DNA of 64,000 nucleotides, from assembly GCA_013141115.1 (NCBI GenBank), contig JABFRP010000002.1, positions 2,406,647 to 2,470,646 of the forward strand, read 5' to 3'. The stretch is from Ferruginibacter sp. (GTDB lineage: Bacteria; Bacteroidota; Bacteroidia; Chitinophagales; Chitinophagaceae). Below are positions 43,384 through 51,852 of the stretch, in pieces. Position 1 is the stretch's first letter. Each line of letters begins with the position of its first letter. Made by a program: the position numbers and the translations under genes. Under the pieces are notes generated by a model, which did not search any database, was not told where the DNA came from, and saw only the letters and a list, made by a program, of their open reading frames with translations.

Positions 43384-44826
43384 ATGATCAGGCAAAATCA
43401 TACCATCAAAAAATTTTCGCTCGAGCTGCAAACCGATGGCAGGGAACAGGCGTATAACCTGCAGCGCAAATGTATTACAATGGTAAACGAAAGCCTGGCA
43501 AAAGGAATGGATGAGGTTTTATCGAACCATTTTGCTGCTGATGATATGGTACGTATTAATAAACTTGAAATTGACCTGGGTACTATTAGCCTGGCAGCAT
43601 TGGAAACAGATTTTGTTGCAAGATGTATAGCTGAACTTTCCAATAAAATTAATGCCATACCTGTTGCCGCAGCGCAACAGGAAACAGGCGAAATAACTAT
43701 TGTTGATAAGGAAGAAAATGCTATCGGACAGTTTTTTTATTTTCTTGCTACTGGCAAAATGTTGTGGACAGTTAGTGATATCAGTTTTGAGCAATGGCAA
43801 ATGACAATTACAGCCGCCATAAGAAATAAGGCTTATTTGTTTAAGAATGAGTTTAGCAAACTGCTGGTAAATGAGCCGCCTGTTATGCAAAGATTGCTAT
43901 TGCAATTTGACGACGATTTTATAGCACTGCTGGTAGAGCTATACCAGCCAGGTTTAAAAAATGAATATGTAAGGCTGGCAGCATTGTTACAAGAGCAGAT
44001 TTTTGCAACAGACCATGCTGTGGCAAGAAGCAGAGTATTGGCCACATTGTTACCTGCAATTTTTTTAAACCTTTCAGTAATTAAAAAAGATACTTTACCT
44101 CAATTAATTGAATGGATAAATAACCTGCCTGTAAAAAATGATGATGAAGGAAAATTGATAGCCATTGAAAAAGCCATTGTAGTTATGGCAGAAAAAATGA
44201 CCCATATTTTTTCTGCATTACCGGAAATAAAAATACGGACACAGGAACCGGCGGATGATATTGTTGAATGGAAAGCAAAGGAAGTGGGTAAAGAGAAACT
44301 GAAAGAGATAGGCAGCACAGACAGCTCTTTCTTTGTTAATAACGCTGGCATTATTATCCTGCATCCATTTTTGAAAAATATTTTTACCAGCGTTGGCTTA
44401 ATGGATCAGGATGAATTTAAAGATGATTTCAGCAGGCAAAAAGCAGTTCATCTTTTGCAATATCTGGCCAACCACCAAAAAGAAGCGCCGGAGTATGTAC
44501 TGCAGTTAAATAAAATTTTATGTGGGTTAAATGATAGCGAACATGTTGACAGGTTTATCCATTTAAATGAATTAGAAATAAAAGAAGCTAATGATCTGCT
44601 ACAGGCAGTGATAACACATTGGACCATCTTAAAGAATACTTCGCCGCAGGCACTGCAGCAAACTTTTTTTGAAAGGAACGGCAAATTAACTTTTAACGAA
44701 ACTGATCAGTACTGGAAGCTGCAGGTAGAAAAAAAAGCGGTGGATATTTTAATGGACAAAATTCCCTGGGGTATTTCATACATACAGTTACCATGGATGA
44801 AATATGCCTTAGTAACGGAATGGTAA
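43384..44826 (+). CDS. Contractile injection system tape-measure protein (Afp14-like)
   Basis: A 480-residue protein of the CIS tape-measure family, which sets tube length. The family start is clear: NHTIKKFSLELQTDGREQAYNLQRKCITMVNESLAKGMDEVLSNHF, then MVRINKLEIDLGTISLAALETDFVARC. The C-terminus has FFVNNAGIIILHPFLKNIFTSVGLMD (~315-340), HLLQYLANHQ and KLQVEKKAVDILMDKIPWGISYIQLPWMKYALVTEW, all typical. It is relatively short, which would fit a short particle. It lies 6 bases after the polyproline gene, and the cargo genes begin 30 bases later. Confidence 0.88.
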   Translation: MIRQNHTIKKFSLELQTDGREQAYNLQRKCITMVNESLAKGMDEVLSNHFAADDMVRINKLEIDLGTISLAALETDFVARCIAELSNKINAIPVAAAQQETGEITIVDKEENAIGQFFYFLATGKMLWTVSDISFEQWQMTITAAIRNKAYLFKNEFSKLLVNEPPVMQRLLLQFDDDFIALLVELYQPGLKNEYVRLAALLQEQIFATDHAVARSRVLATLLPAIFLNLSVIKKDTLPQLIEWINNLPVKNDDEGKLIAIEKAIVVMAEKMTHIFSALPEIKIRTQEPADDIVEWKAKEVGKEKLKEIGSTDSSFFVNNAGIIILHPFLKNIFTSVGLMDQDEFKDDFSRQKAVHLLQYLANHQKEAPEYVLQLNKILCGLNDSEHVDRFIHLNELEIKEANDLLQAVITHWTILKNTSPQALQQTFFERNGKLTFNETDQYWKLQVEKKAVDILMDKIPWGISYIQLPWMKYALVTEW

Positions 44827-44856
44827 AATATTTTGATTAAATATTAAACTGGCATT

Positions 44857-46260
44857 ATGAGCGAGTTTGTAACAATAAATAAAAAGGATAGTAAACAAAA
44901 TACCGGCAATAATTTTTTTAGAGCTTCTAAAAGCGTTACTCCTTTTATTCAGCCAAAGTTAACCATCAATCAGCCTGATGATGTTTACGAGCAGGAAGCC
45001 GATGCTATGGCTGACAAAGTAATGCGGATGGAGCAGCCGGGTGTTCAGTTAAAACCATCACCCATTTCTACTATACAAAGAAAATGTGAGCATTGCCAGG
45101 AAGAAGAAAAGAAAATGCAGCGGAAGGAAGCCGGTAATGATGAAACAGTGGCGGATGATATGTTGGAAAGTTACGTAGGCAGTTTAAGCAATGGTGGGCA
45201 ACCATTACCTAATGAAGTTCGCAGTTTTTATGAACCACGTTTTGGATATGATTTTAGTAACGTGAAAATTCATGCAGATACCATTGCTGCAAAATCTGCA
45301 CAATCTATAAATGCCCTTGCTTATACTTCGGGCAATAATATTGTTTTTAATAATGGACAGTATTCCCCGGACACAGATAATGGAAAAAAATTATTAGGTC
45401 ATGAGTTAACACATGTGGTACAGCAAGGAGCCGGGGTTTCGAAAACAGCTATTCAAAAACAAGTCGATCCTGAAATAGCATCGCTTCCGGCAACTAATTA
45501 TCTTGACATGTTTACAAATTCATATTATGATTTGGATTACAGGTCAGTGGGGGGGAATTTATCAACATGGGCGGTATTAGAATATTCTGATGGAACTATT
45601 ATTGATTTTAATCTGTACGATCTCCGGGAAGAAATTAACCCTGCATATAACCCTGTTGATTCAATGTCTCATGGCCATGCAGGGCCTGGAAACCGGATTT
45701 TTCCGAGAGAATTAAATTCACGAACACTTCCAAATTTGTGGCGAGTACGGCAAGAGGCGATTAACAGAATGGAAGAGTATAATTACCAATTTATGCTAGC
45801 TGCATTGCCAGCAGTAATATTTATTATTACAATGGCAGGTACAGCAACAATGGTTCGTCCAACTCCAAGAAGTGCAGTTACAACAAGAATCCGGCAAAGG
45901 ATGATGTCGGGGTATAGAACAGCCCCAGTACCGGGGACAGTATTTAATGCAGCAACTGTAGCCGACGAATTATTTAACTCGGTAGCAAATGTGACAGGAA
46001 ACGGGCAGAAAATGCTGGCCGCCGCACGCCAATTATCCTCAATGAGTAATCTGACTGCCGCACAAAAGGTTGAAGTTATACTTACATTTTTTAATCGGAT
46101 AGGTTTCGCAACTCAGGGTACAGCAACTCAAACTGCTGGTTATATACAATTGATTTCTGAAGATGGGAAATATATTTTTCAATTTCTAAAAGATACCGGT
46201 ATCATTCGATATGGCAGAATTAACCTTCAGACAGGGCAATGGACATGGATAACTCTTTAA
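44857..46260 (+). CDS. DUF4157 eCIS-core-domain cargo candidate 1, C-terminus unknown
   Basis: A 467-residue protein. The N-terminal ~190 residues are the shared cargo module: FIQPKLTINQPDDVYEQEADAMADKVMRMEQPG (~30-62), a CxxC pair (RKCEHCQ), then DUF4157 with GGQPLPNEVRSFYEPRFGYDFSNVKIH, AKSAQSINALAYTSGNNIVFN and HELTHVVQQG (HELTH 182-186). The C-terminal ~275 residues are unrelated to the neighbours. They contain SHGHAGPGNRIFPRELNSRTLPNLWRVRQEAINRMEEYNYQ and a hydrophobic stretch near 311-331 (AALPAVIFIITMAGTATMV) that might enter a membrane. The fold is not recognised. Being in the cargo island, it is a probable secreted effector. Confidence 0.75.
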   Translation: MSEFVTINKKDSKQNTGNNFFRASKSVTPFIQPKLTINQPDDVYEQEADAMADKVMRMEQPGVQLKPSPISTIQRKCEHCQEEEKKMQRKEAGNDETVADDMLESYVGSLSNGGQPLPNEVRSFYEPRFGYDFSNVKIHADTIAAKSAQSINALAYTSGNNIVFNNGQYSPDTDNGKKLLGHELTHVVQQGAGVSKTAIQKQVDPEIASLPATNYLDMFTNSYYDLDYRSVGGNLSTWAVLEYSDGTIIDFNLYDLREEINPAYNPVDSMSHGHAGPGNRIFPRELNSRTLPNLWRVRQEAINRMEEYNYQFMLAALPAVIFIITMAGTATMVRPTPRSAVTTRIRQRMMSGYRTAPVPGTVFNAATVADELFNSVANVTGNGQKMLAAARQLSSMSNLTAAQKVEVILTFFNRIGFATQGTATQTAGYIQLISEDGKYIFQFLKDTGIIRYGRINLQTGQWTWITL

Positions 46261-46278
46261 TATTAAAAAATAATCAGC

Positions 46279-47097
46279 ATGCAAAAAACACAATTTCAAA
46301 AAGAACTCGTCATCAACGCCACACAAAAAAAGAATGGTGCAGCCAATAACAAAAAAGATGTAATGAAAATACAGTCGTGGCTTACTTTATTTTCAATGGC
46401 TAACCCTCTGGCTGCTACTGCTACTGGTATTGATGGGGATTTTGGTGCGGCAACTGAACAGGCAGTTATCAATTTTCAAAAAGCAAAGGGAATTGCTCAG
46501 TCGGGAATTGTAAACCAACAAACATTTAATTTGATGTGTGAGCCTATGAAAAACGCTTTTGAAGGTAATGTAAATGGTGCAGGATTAAGGCAGTTGGTGG
46601 TAAACGCTGCAGCAAATCATGTTAAAAGCCGGCCTTTTGAACTGGTGGTAAAAGAACAAAGTAACAGTGGGCCATGGGTAAGGGCATATATGGATGCTAA
46701 TGAAGGTACGCCGTGGTTTTGGTGTATGGGTTTTGTGCAGGCTATTATTGATCAGGCAGCTTCTTTGCTGGATAAAAATTTTAAAACATTAATGCCACTT
46801 ACTTATAGTTGCGATACTGTTGGTACTACCGGGTTGCAACAAGGATTGCTGCAGCGTTATACTGCTGTGCGTAATAATCCTGCAAGCGTAAAGCCCGGCG
46901 ATATTTTTCTTTTACAAAAAACACCGCACGATTGGACACATACGGGTATTATTACTGCAATAGGTATAGATACTTTTGAAACAATTGAAGGCAATACCAA
47001 CAGTGGAGGATCAAGTAATGGTAATGCCGTACTTAAAAGGATACGAAACTTCAGGTTATCAAAGCTGGATGTTTTTTCTATTGAACCGCTGGTATAG
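46279..47097 (+). CDS. CHAP-type cysteine peptidase with peptidoglycan-binding domain
   Basis: A 272-residue protein. The PG_binding_1 domain is at ~20-90 (DVMKIQSWLTLFSMANPL; GIDGDFGAATEQAVINFQKAKGIAQSGIVNQQTF). A CHAP/NlpC-P60-like domain (~110-270) follows, with candidate catalytic Cys149 (WFWCMGFVQAI), His221 (DWTHTGIITAI) and Asn239 (IEGNTN). It probably cuts the peptide part of peptidoglycan. There is no signal peptide, so it is cytoplasmic before release. It could open the wall to free particles, or be cargo itself. The next cargo gene begins before its stop, so expression is likely linked. Confidence 0.8.
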   Translation: MQKTQFQKELVINATQKKNGAANNKKDVMKIQSWLTLFSMANPLAATATGIDGDFGAATEQAVINFQKAKGIAQSGIVNQQTFNLMCEPMKNAFEGNVNGAGLRQLVVNAAANHVKSRPFELVVKEQSNSGPWVRAYMDANEGTPWFWCMGFVQAIIDQAASLLDKNFKTLMPLTYSCDTVGTTGLQQGLLQRYTAVRNNPASVKPGDIFLLQKTPHDWTHTGIITAIGIDTFETIEGNTNSGGSSNGNAVLKRIRNFRLSKLDVFSIEPLV

Positions 47098-50035
47098 TTA
47101 CAATAATTTTAAGGTGGAATCATATAACAAACAATATCATTCATCAGTTAATTCAGCTGCTGTAACTGCAGGTAAGCCATTCTTTCAACCCAAACTTACC
47201 ATCAATAACCCCAATGATAAATATGAACAGGAGGCAGATACTATGGCGGATAAAGTGATGCATATGGAAACCCCATCTTTGCAAACAAAACAAAATGCTA
47301 ATTCTTTTTTTACGGCTTCGCCAATAACCATTACCCCTGTGCAACGAAAATGTGCCCATTGTGATAAGGAAGAAAAAATGCAGCGTAAAGAAGTTGATGG
47401 AGAAGAAACAACTGCGGATAGTAGTTTAGAAAACTATGTGGGCGGATTAAGCAGTGGCGGGCAGCCATTACCCAACGAAACCCGTAATTTTTTCGAGTCA
47501 AGGTTTGGATACGATTTTAGTAATGTAAAAATCCATACAGATACTCTTGCAGCAAAATCGGCACAGTCAATAAATGCGTTAGCTTATACAAGCGGTAGCA
47601 GTATTGTTTTTAACAGCAATCAATATTCACTCAATACTGATAGCGGAAAAAGGTTGTTGGGGCATGAGTTGACCCATGTGGTGCAGCAAGGCAATGAGGT
47701 AAAGGCAAAAAATATACAACGAGATGAGGCTGTTAGTGAGCACAGTAAATCTGGAATAGCTGTTAAGCCATTTACTAAAGGACAATATGAAGACAATTCT
47801 AACTGGAAAAGAATTAGCGGGTACAATTACTGGTATAGAAAAATTGATACCATATACGAATTAAAATGGGCCTCAAATGAAAAAATAGCAGAACAGATAG
47901 ATAATGACGGTCTGAATATGCTGCTGTCGAAAGCATGGGAATTCCGTCCTGCTAATACCCCTTCCGCTGTCAACCCTACTGCAGTAACAGAAACTATGTT
48001 GCTGCCTATCCGGGTTAATATTCCTTATGAGCCATCTTTCTTTTATTGTATGTTCAGTTATTCCTATAATGCGGTTGTTCAGAAGCCTTTATTGAATATA
48101 ACAATTATTGATACCGTTGCTAAAAAGCCTGCTCCTGTGGAAATTGATAAAAAAATAAGTGCAATTACTACCGTACCGTCTGACATTTATAAAAAATTGG
48201 ATACAGCCATTGGCTATAATTTCCCAGATAATGATGCCAAAAAGTATTTTGCAAAACATGCAGAGGTAAAAGAAAGTATTGCAAAGTATGTACAGTGGAA
48301 GTTTGCGGAATTTAAAAAAGACAGTATAAAACAAGAGTTCAGTACCAAAGAAATAGTTAAAATCAATGAAATTAATAAAGGGCAAACAATACCTCTTTTA
48401 TTAATTGTACAAATTGAAGGGGATACAGATATGGTTAATTTTATTTCGCTTCATTATTCTGCAGAAAGAAGCAGTAATGCTGTTGCAGATTATAATAAAA
48501 AAGATTATATCGACTTTTTAATTGAGGAGGATGAAAAGAAGCACCTTGGAACCGATAAACTTGGCAGTATTAATGGTCTAGATGCAATTGCTGATGAAAA
48601 GGAAAGACAGATTATTAAAGCGATGGCTTTTTTTATCTATAGTTCTGAATCTGCTAAAAATGGAATTCCTGTAAAAGAGCGTTCATACAGGGATACAGAA
48701 GTTGACCAGATTGTTCCAATTACCACGGATGGTAAAGACCCAGCTAAAACAGTGTATTATTATTACAGCTTTATATTGCACAAAGCCACCCCTGAACAAC
48801 TAGTAAATATCTCTGTTAAAAAAATTGGTGAGAAGGGGGATGCTATTGTTGGAGATTCCTCAAAGCCTTTGATTGCAAGGGTTCCCGGTTATAAAGAAAA
48901 TGGTTTTGATGCTAACAATGCAGAAACCCCTGATCAATTTAAAAAATGGTTACTGGCCAGATATAAATCTATAAAGCCAGCAGATATAACTGGCGCAACA
49001 ATTGCTGAGATTGAAGGTAAAGCCAATGTTATTATAGAAACAGGATCAAAAACATCCGATTGGTTTAAAAAAAATTACGATTTAAAAATCCTGAATTTAG
49101 CAGATGGCATAAAGCGGTTAAAAGATGTACATAAAACGCCAGAACCAGAACGGGCAGTTGTAAAAGAATATACCTCTGATGAATTAAAATTTCTGGAATT
49201 ATCATTACAAAAATTTAGCAAAGCCTTATTAAACAGGATAAAAAATGTGAATTTTATTCGACAGCAAAAAAACCTAAGCACAGATTTTGGCTGGGTAAGT
49301 GGGCTTACACAGCAACCTTATAGATATAACACATCTACAAAAGCAATAACTGTACTTTACCGAACAATAATAATGTATGATAGTGTATTTACCGAAGACG
49401 GATCTTTTTTCGGCGGTATCGAAGGAGTTAATGATACACATACAAATGAATTTACCCATGAGCTTGGGCACGTAGTTGGAAAAACCTACCCGGGCAATAA
49501 AATTAGTAATGCTACTTATCAGGACAGGTTCAATAAATTTTATAAGGAACTGAATTTAACACCTGTTACTAAATATGCAAAAGACAAATCAAATCCCACA
49601 CATTCACCCGATTCAGAATTTTTTCCAGAAGCATTTATGCTTTTTATGACAGATCCTGAATGGTTGCTGAATAATCAGTATCAAACTTATTTGTGGTTTT
49701 TGTATTTGCAGGAAAACGGGTTATATCCTTCTGCTGACCAGATAAAATCACTTATAAATCTTTGGGAAACTCAAAAAGCTATCCAGGGCAATATGTTAAG
49801 CTCAGGTATTACACAGCAGTTATTTTATTTATGGAAAACATTTACACTTAAAGCAAAGACATTTCCTGATGCCAAAAACGAGTCAGTTTTGTTAAAGATA
49901 TCATCTGAATTTATAAATGTTCAAAAAAGAATGATTCGATTCGAAGAAGCCGTTAAGGTAATTACAAAATGGCTGGCTTTTGTTAAAAAAAGTAAAACTC
50001 AACCAGGCATTGATGAAATAAGAACCTTTTTTTAA
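47069..50035 (+). CDS. DUF4157 cargo candidate 2 with a second, lethal-factor-like zinc metalloprotease
   Basis: A protein of 988 residues from ATG 47069 (29-base overlap with the lysin gene). GTG 47114 just past the lysin stop would give 973 and is equally possible. The N-terminal ~210 residues are the shared module: FFQPKLTINNPNDKYEQEADTMADKVM, RKCAHC, DUF4157 with HELTH 199-203. The ~780-residue remainder is unrelated to the other cargos. Near the C-terminus it has NEFTHELGHVVGKTYPG (HELGH 797-801), then EFFPEAFMLFMTDPEWLLNN about 55 residues later, the HExxH...E..AF pattern of anthrax lethal-factor-like (ATLF) peptidases. It is the strongest effector candidate here. The protease reading is inferred from motifs. 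Confidence 0.78.
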   Translation: MFFLLNRWYSYNNFKVESYNKQYHSSVNSAAVTAGKPFFQPKLTINNPNDKYEQEADTMADKVMHMETPSLQTKQNANSFFTASPITITPVQRKCAHCDKEEKMQRKEVDGEETTADSSLENYVGGLSSGGQPLPNETRNFFESRFGYDFSNVKIHTDTLAAKSAQSINALAYTSGSSIVFNSNQYSLNTDSGKRLLGHELTHVVQQGNEVKAKNIQRDEAVSEHSKSGIAVKPFTKGQYEDNSNWKRISGYNYWYRKIDTIYELKWASNEKIAEQIDNDGLNMLLSKAWEFRPANTPSAVNPTAVTETMLLPIRVNIPYEPSFFYCMFSYSYNAVVQKPLLNITIIDTVAKKPAPVEIDKKISAITTVPSDIYKKLDTAIGYNFPDNDAKKYFAKHAEVKESIAKYVQWKFAEFKKDSIKQEFSTKEIVKINEINKGQTIPLLLIVQIEGDTDMVNFISLHYSAERSSNAVADYNKKDYIDFLIEEDEKKHLGTDKLGSINGLDAIADEKERQIIKAMAFFIYSSESAKNGIPVKERSYRDTEVDQIVPITTDGKDPAKTVYYYYSFILHKATPEQLVNISVKKIGEKGDAIVGDSSKPLIARVPGYKENGFDANNAETPDQFKKWLLARYKSIKPADITGATIAEIEGKANVIIETGSKTSDWFKKNYDLKILNLADGIKRLKDVHKTPEPERAVVKEYTSDELKFLELSLQKFSKALLNRIKNVNFIRQQKNLSTDFGWVSGLTQQPYRYNTSTKAITVLYRTIIMYDSVFTEDGSFFGGIEGVNDTHTNEFTHELGHVVGKTYPGNKISNATYQDRFNKFYKELNLTPVTKYAKDKSNPTHSPDSEFFPEAFMLFMTDPEWLLNNQYQTYLWFLYLQENGLYPSADQIKSLINLWETQKAIQGNMLSSGITQQLFYLWKTFTLKAKTFPDAKNESVLLKISSEFINVQKRMIRFEEAVKVITKWLAFVKKSKTQPGIDEIRTFF

Positions 50036-50084
50036 TTTACTTATAGTTCAATAACATAAAATAAATATCCTTAAAAAAATGATA

Positions 50085-50124
50085 ATGAAAAAAATCTGTT
50101 ATATCAAAACATAATTACAATTAG
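50085..50124 (+). pseudogene. Vestigial duplicate of the cargo-3 gene start
   Basis: Bases 50085-50124 are very similar to 50204-50245, the start of the following gene. Both have ATG..AAAAT.TCTGTTATATCAAA.CAT.ATTACAAT, but the upstream copy is out of frame after eight codons and lacks the rest. It looks like a leftover of duplication or recombination at this cargo locus. Confidence 0.55.
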
Positions 50125-50203
50125 CACTTACAACTGAGCTGTAATATTTCACACCGACTCGGTTTGAATCACTCGAAACGAAAGAGTTGAAAGTAAAAAA
50201 GCG

Positions 50204-51832
50204 ATGGACAAAATTTCTGTTATATCAAATCATTATTACAATCCACTTCGTAGTGAAAATAATTCATCATTATTTTTTAGTCCGATTATACAACCCAAAC
50301 TAACCATTAATAACCCTGGTGATAAATATGAGCAGGAGGCTGATGCAATGGCTGATAAAGTGATGCGTATGGAGCAACCGGGTATTCGGTTAAAATCAAT
50401 TGCAACTGATTTTGTACAGCGCAAATGTGTGCATTGCGAAGAAAAGGATAAAAAACTGCAACGCAAAGAAATTAATAATAAAGAACCCAGTGCAGATAGT
50501 AACCTGGAAAGGTATATCGGAAATTTAAGCAGCGGAGGAAAGCCATTACCTGGTGAGGTTCGTGATTTTTATGAACCACGTTTTGGATACGATTTTGGTA
50601 ACGTAAGAGTGCATACAGATGCTGGTGCTGCAAAATCAGCTAAATCCATTCATGCACTTGCTTACACTGCTGGCAATAGCATTGTTTTTAATAATGAGCA
50701 ATTTTCTCCAAATACAGATAGCGGCAAAAAATTATTAGGGCATGAGTTAACGCATGTGATCCAACAAGCTGCCGGTAGCACCCACCCCGCAATACAAAGA
50801 TCTGTAACAATTACAAGTCCCTATCCTGTAAGTGAAGATTTTGACCCGGGTGTTCAATTTATAAAAAAAGACAAGGCATTGGGCAGATCAGAACCTGTAT
50901 TAAATAACCAGTCTCAAACTCCAGGGTTAAATGCAAAAAAATTTGAAAGATCATTACAACTCCCCATTCTTTCAGAAAAAAACCTTGACGAAATTTCGAG
51001 GCCTGATTTAAGTGATAGCTCTTTAGACCCGGTAAGAAATAATCTTATTGAATTAAAAATAGGATCAGCAGGAAAAAGAGTACAACTTATTCAGGAAGCA
51101 TTAATTGCATGGGGCAAAGGGCTGGCAGAGCCTGTTGAAATGTTGCCAAAATATGGTGCCGATCAAATTTATGGTAACGAAACCAAAGGTGCTGTAGATT
51201 TTTTTCAGGATAATCATCCATTGTTACAAAAGGATGGAGTTGTTGGCGACCTTACTCTTGCAGAATTGGAAAATGAAATGGATAAACTGCATGGAATTAT
51301 TTTTACATTACAAGCTGCCGGTTCAAATAACTACAGCGGGTTAATTCACATCCCGCCACCATCCAAAAACTGGCAACGGATAGCAGTAACGGCAGATGAG
51401 TTTTTTGATAACCCAACCATTGATACGTTTAACAAATCTGAAGTGGCAGGTAAATGTGCGGCATCCAAAAAGTTCAACCTTTTCTTTGCCGAAAGGGAAA
51501 GTATTATTCCTTCCTTATTAAAGCACGAACGGATACATGAAAAAGACCAGCTTAAAATTATTACAGATCATTTAATTGAATGGGATAAAAGGCTGGAGAT
51601 AGCTGCTTTGCTGAAAATGAAATTTAAAGCAGCCCATAAAAACGAAGCGATGAAAATGGTATTTGTTAAATCAGGTGCGGACAGTCCGGATGTTTTATCT
51701 AAAAAAATTATTGGTGCAATGATAGAAAGTAATAAGAAATTACATAGCGGACCAGAAAATGTAGTACCTGTTTCTCACCTGGATATTATTGATTGCAATA
51801 ACTTAAAATTCTCTTATACCGTCACCCAATAA
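50204..51832 (+). CDS. DUF4157 cargo candidate 3 with peptidoglycan-binding-like domain and HExxH motif
   Basis: A 542-residue protein. The N-terminal shared module includes IIQPKLTINNPGDKYEQEADAMADKVMRMEQPG, RKCVHCEEKDKKLQRKE and DUF4157 with HELTHVIQQ (HELTH 180-184). Residues ~278-365 form a PG_binding_1-like domain (GSAGKRVQLIQEALIAWGK; YGNETKGAVDFFQDNHPLLQKDGVVGDLTLAELE). The C-terminal region has LLKHERIHEKDQLKIITDHL, an HExxH motif (HERIH 441-445) that could bind zinc, and ends near KFSYTVTQ. Enzyme activity is unproven. Before it lies a 168-base gap containing a partial copy of its own beginning at 50085. Confidence 0.75.
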   Translation: MDKISVISNHYYNPLRSENNSSLFFSPIIQPKLTINNPGDKYEQEADAMADKVMRMEQPGIRLKSIATDFVQRKCVHCEEKDKKLQRKEINNKEPSADSNLERYIGNLSSGGKPLPGEVRDFYEPRFGYDFGNVRVHTDAGAAKSAKSIHALAYTAGNSIVFNNEQFSPNTDSGKKLLGHELTHVIQQAAGSTHPAIQRSVTITSPYPVSEDFDPGVQFIKKDKALGRSEPVLNNQSQTPGLNAKKFERSLQLPILSEKNLDEISRPDLSDSSLDPVRNNLIELKIGSAGKRVQLIQEALIAWGKGLAEPVEMLPKYGADQIYGNETKGAVDFFQDNHPLLQKDGVVGDLTLAELENEMDKLHGIIFTLQAAGSNNYSGLIHIPPPSKNWQRIAVTADEFFDNPTIDTFNKSEVAGKCAASKKFNLFFAERESIIPSLLKHERIHEKDQLKIITDHLIEWDKRLEIAALLKMKFKAAHKNEAMKMVFVKSGADSPDVLSKKIIGAMIESNKKLHSGPENVVPVSHLDIIDCNNLKFSYTVTQ

Positions 51833-51852
51833 AATTTAAATCGCCATATAGT

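Noticed and set aside
45400..45414. HELTH of DUF4157 as an active protease in all three cargos
   Set aside because: The motif is a hallmark of the eCIS core domain and is kept in all three proteins regardless of the rest. Whether it cleaves anything is unknown, so I did not score it as catalytic.
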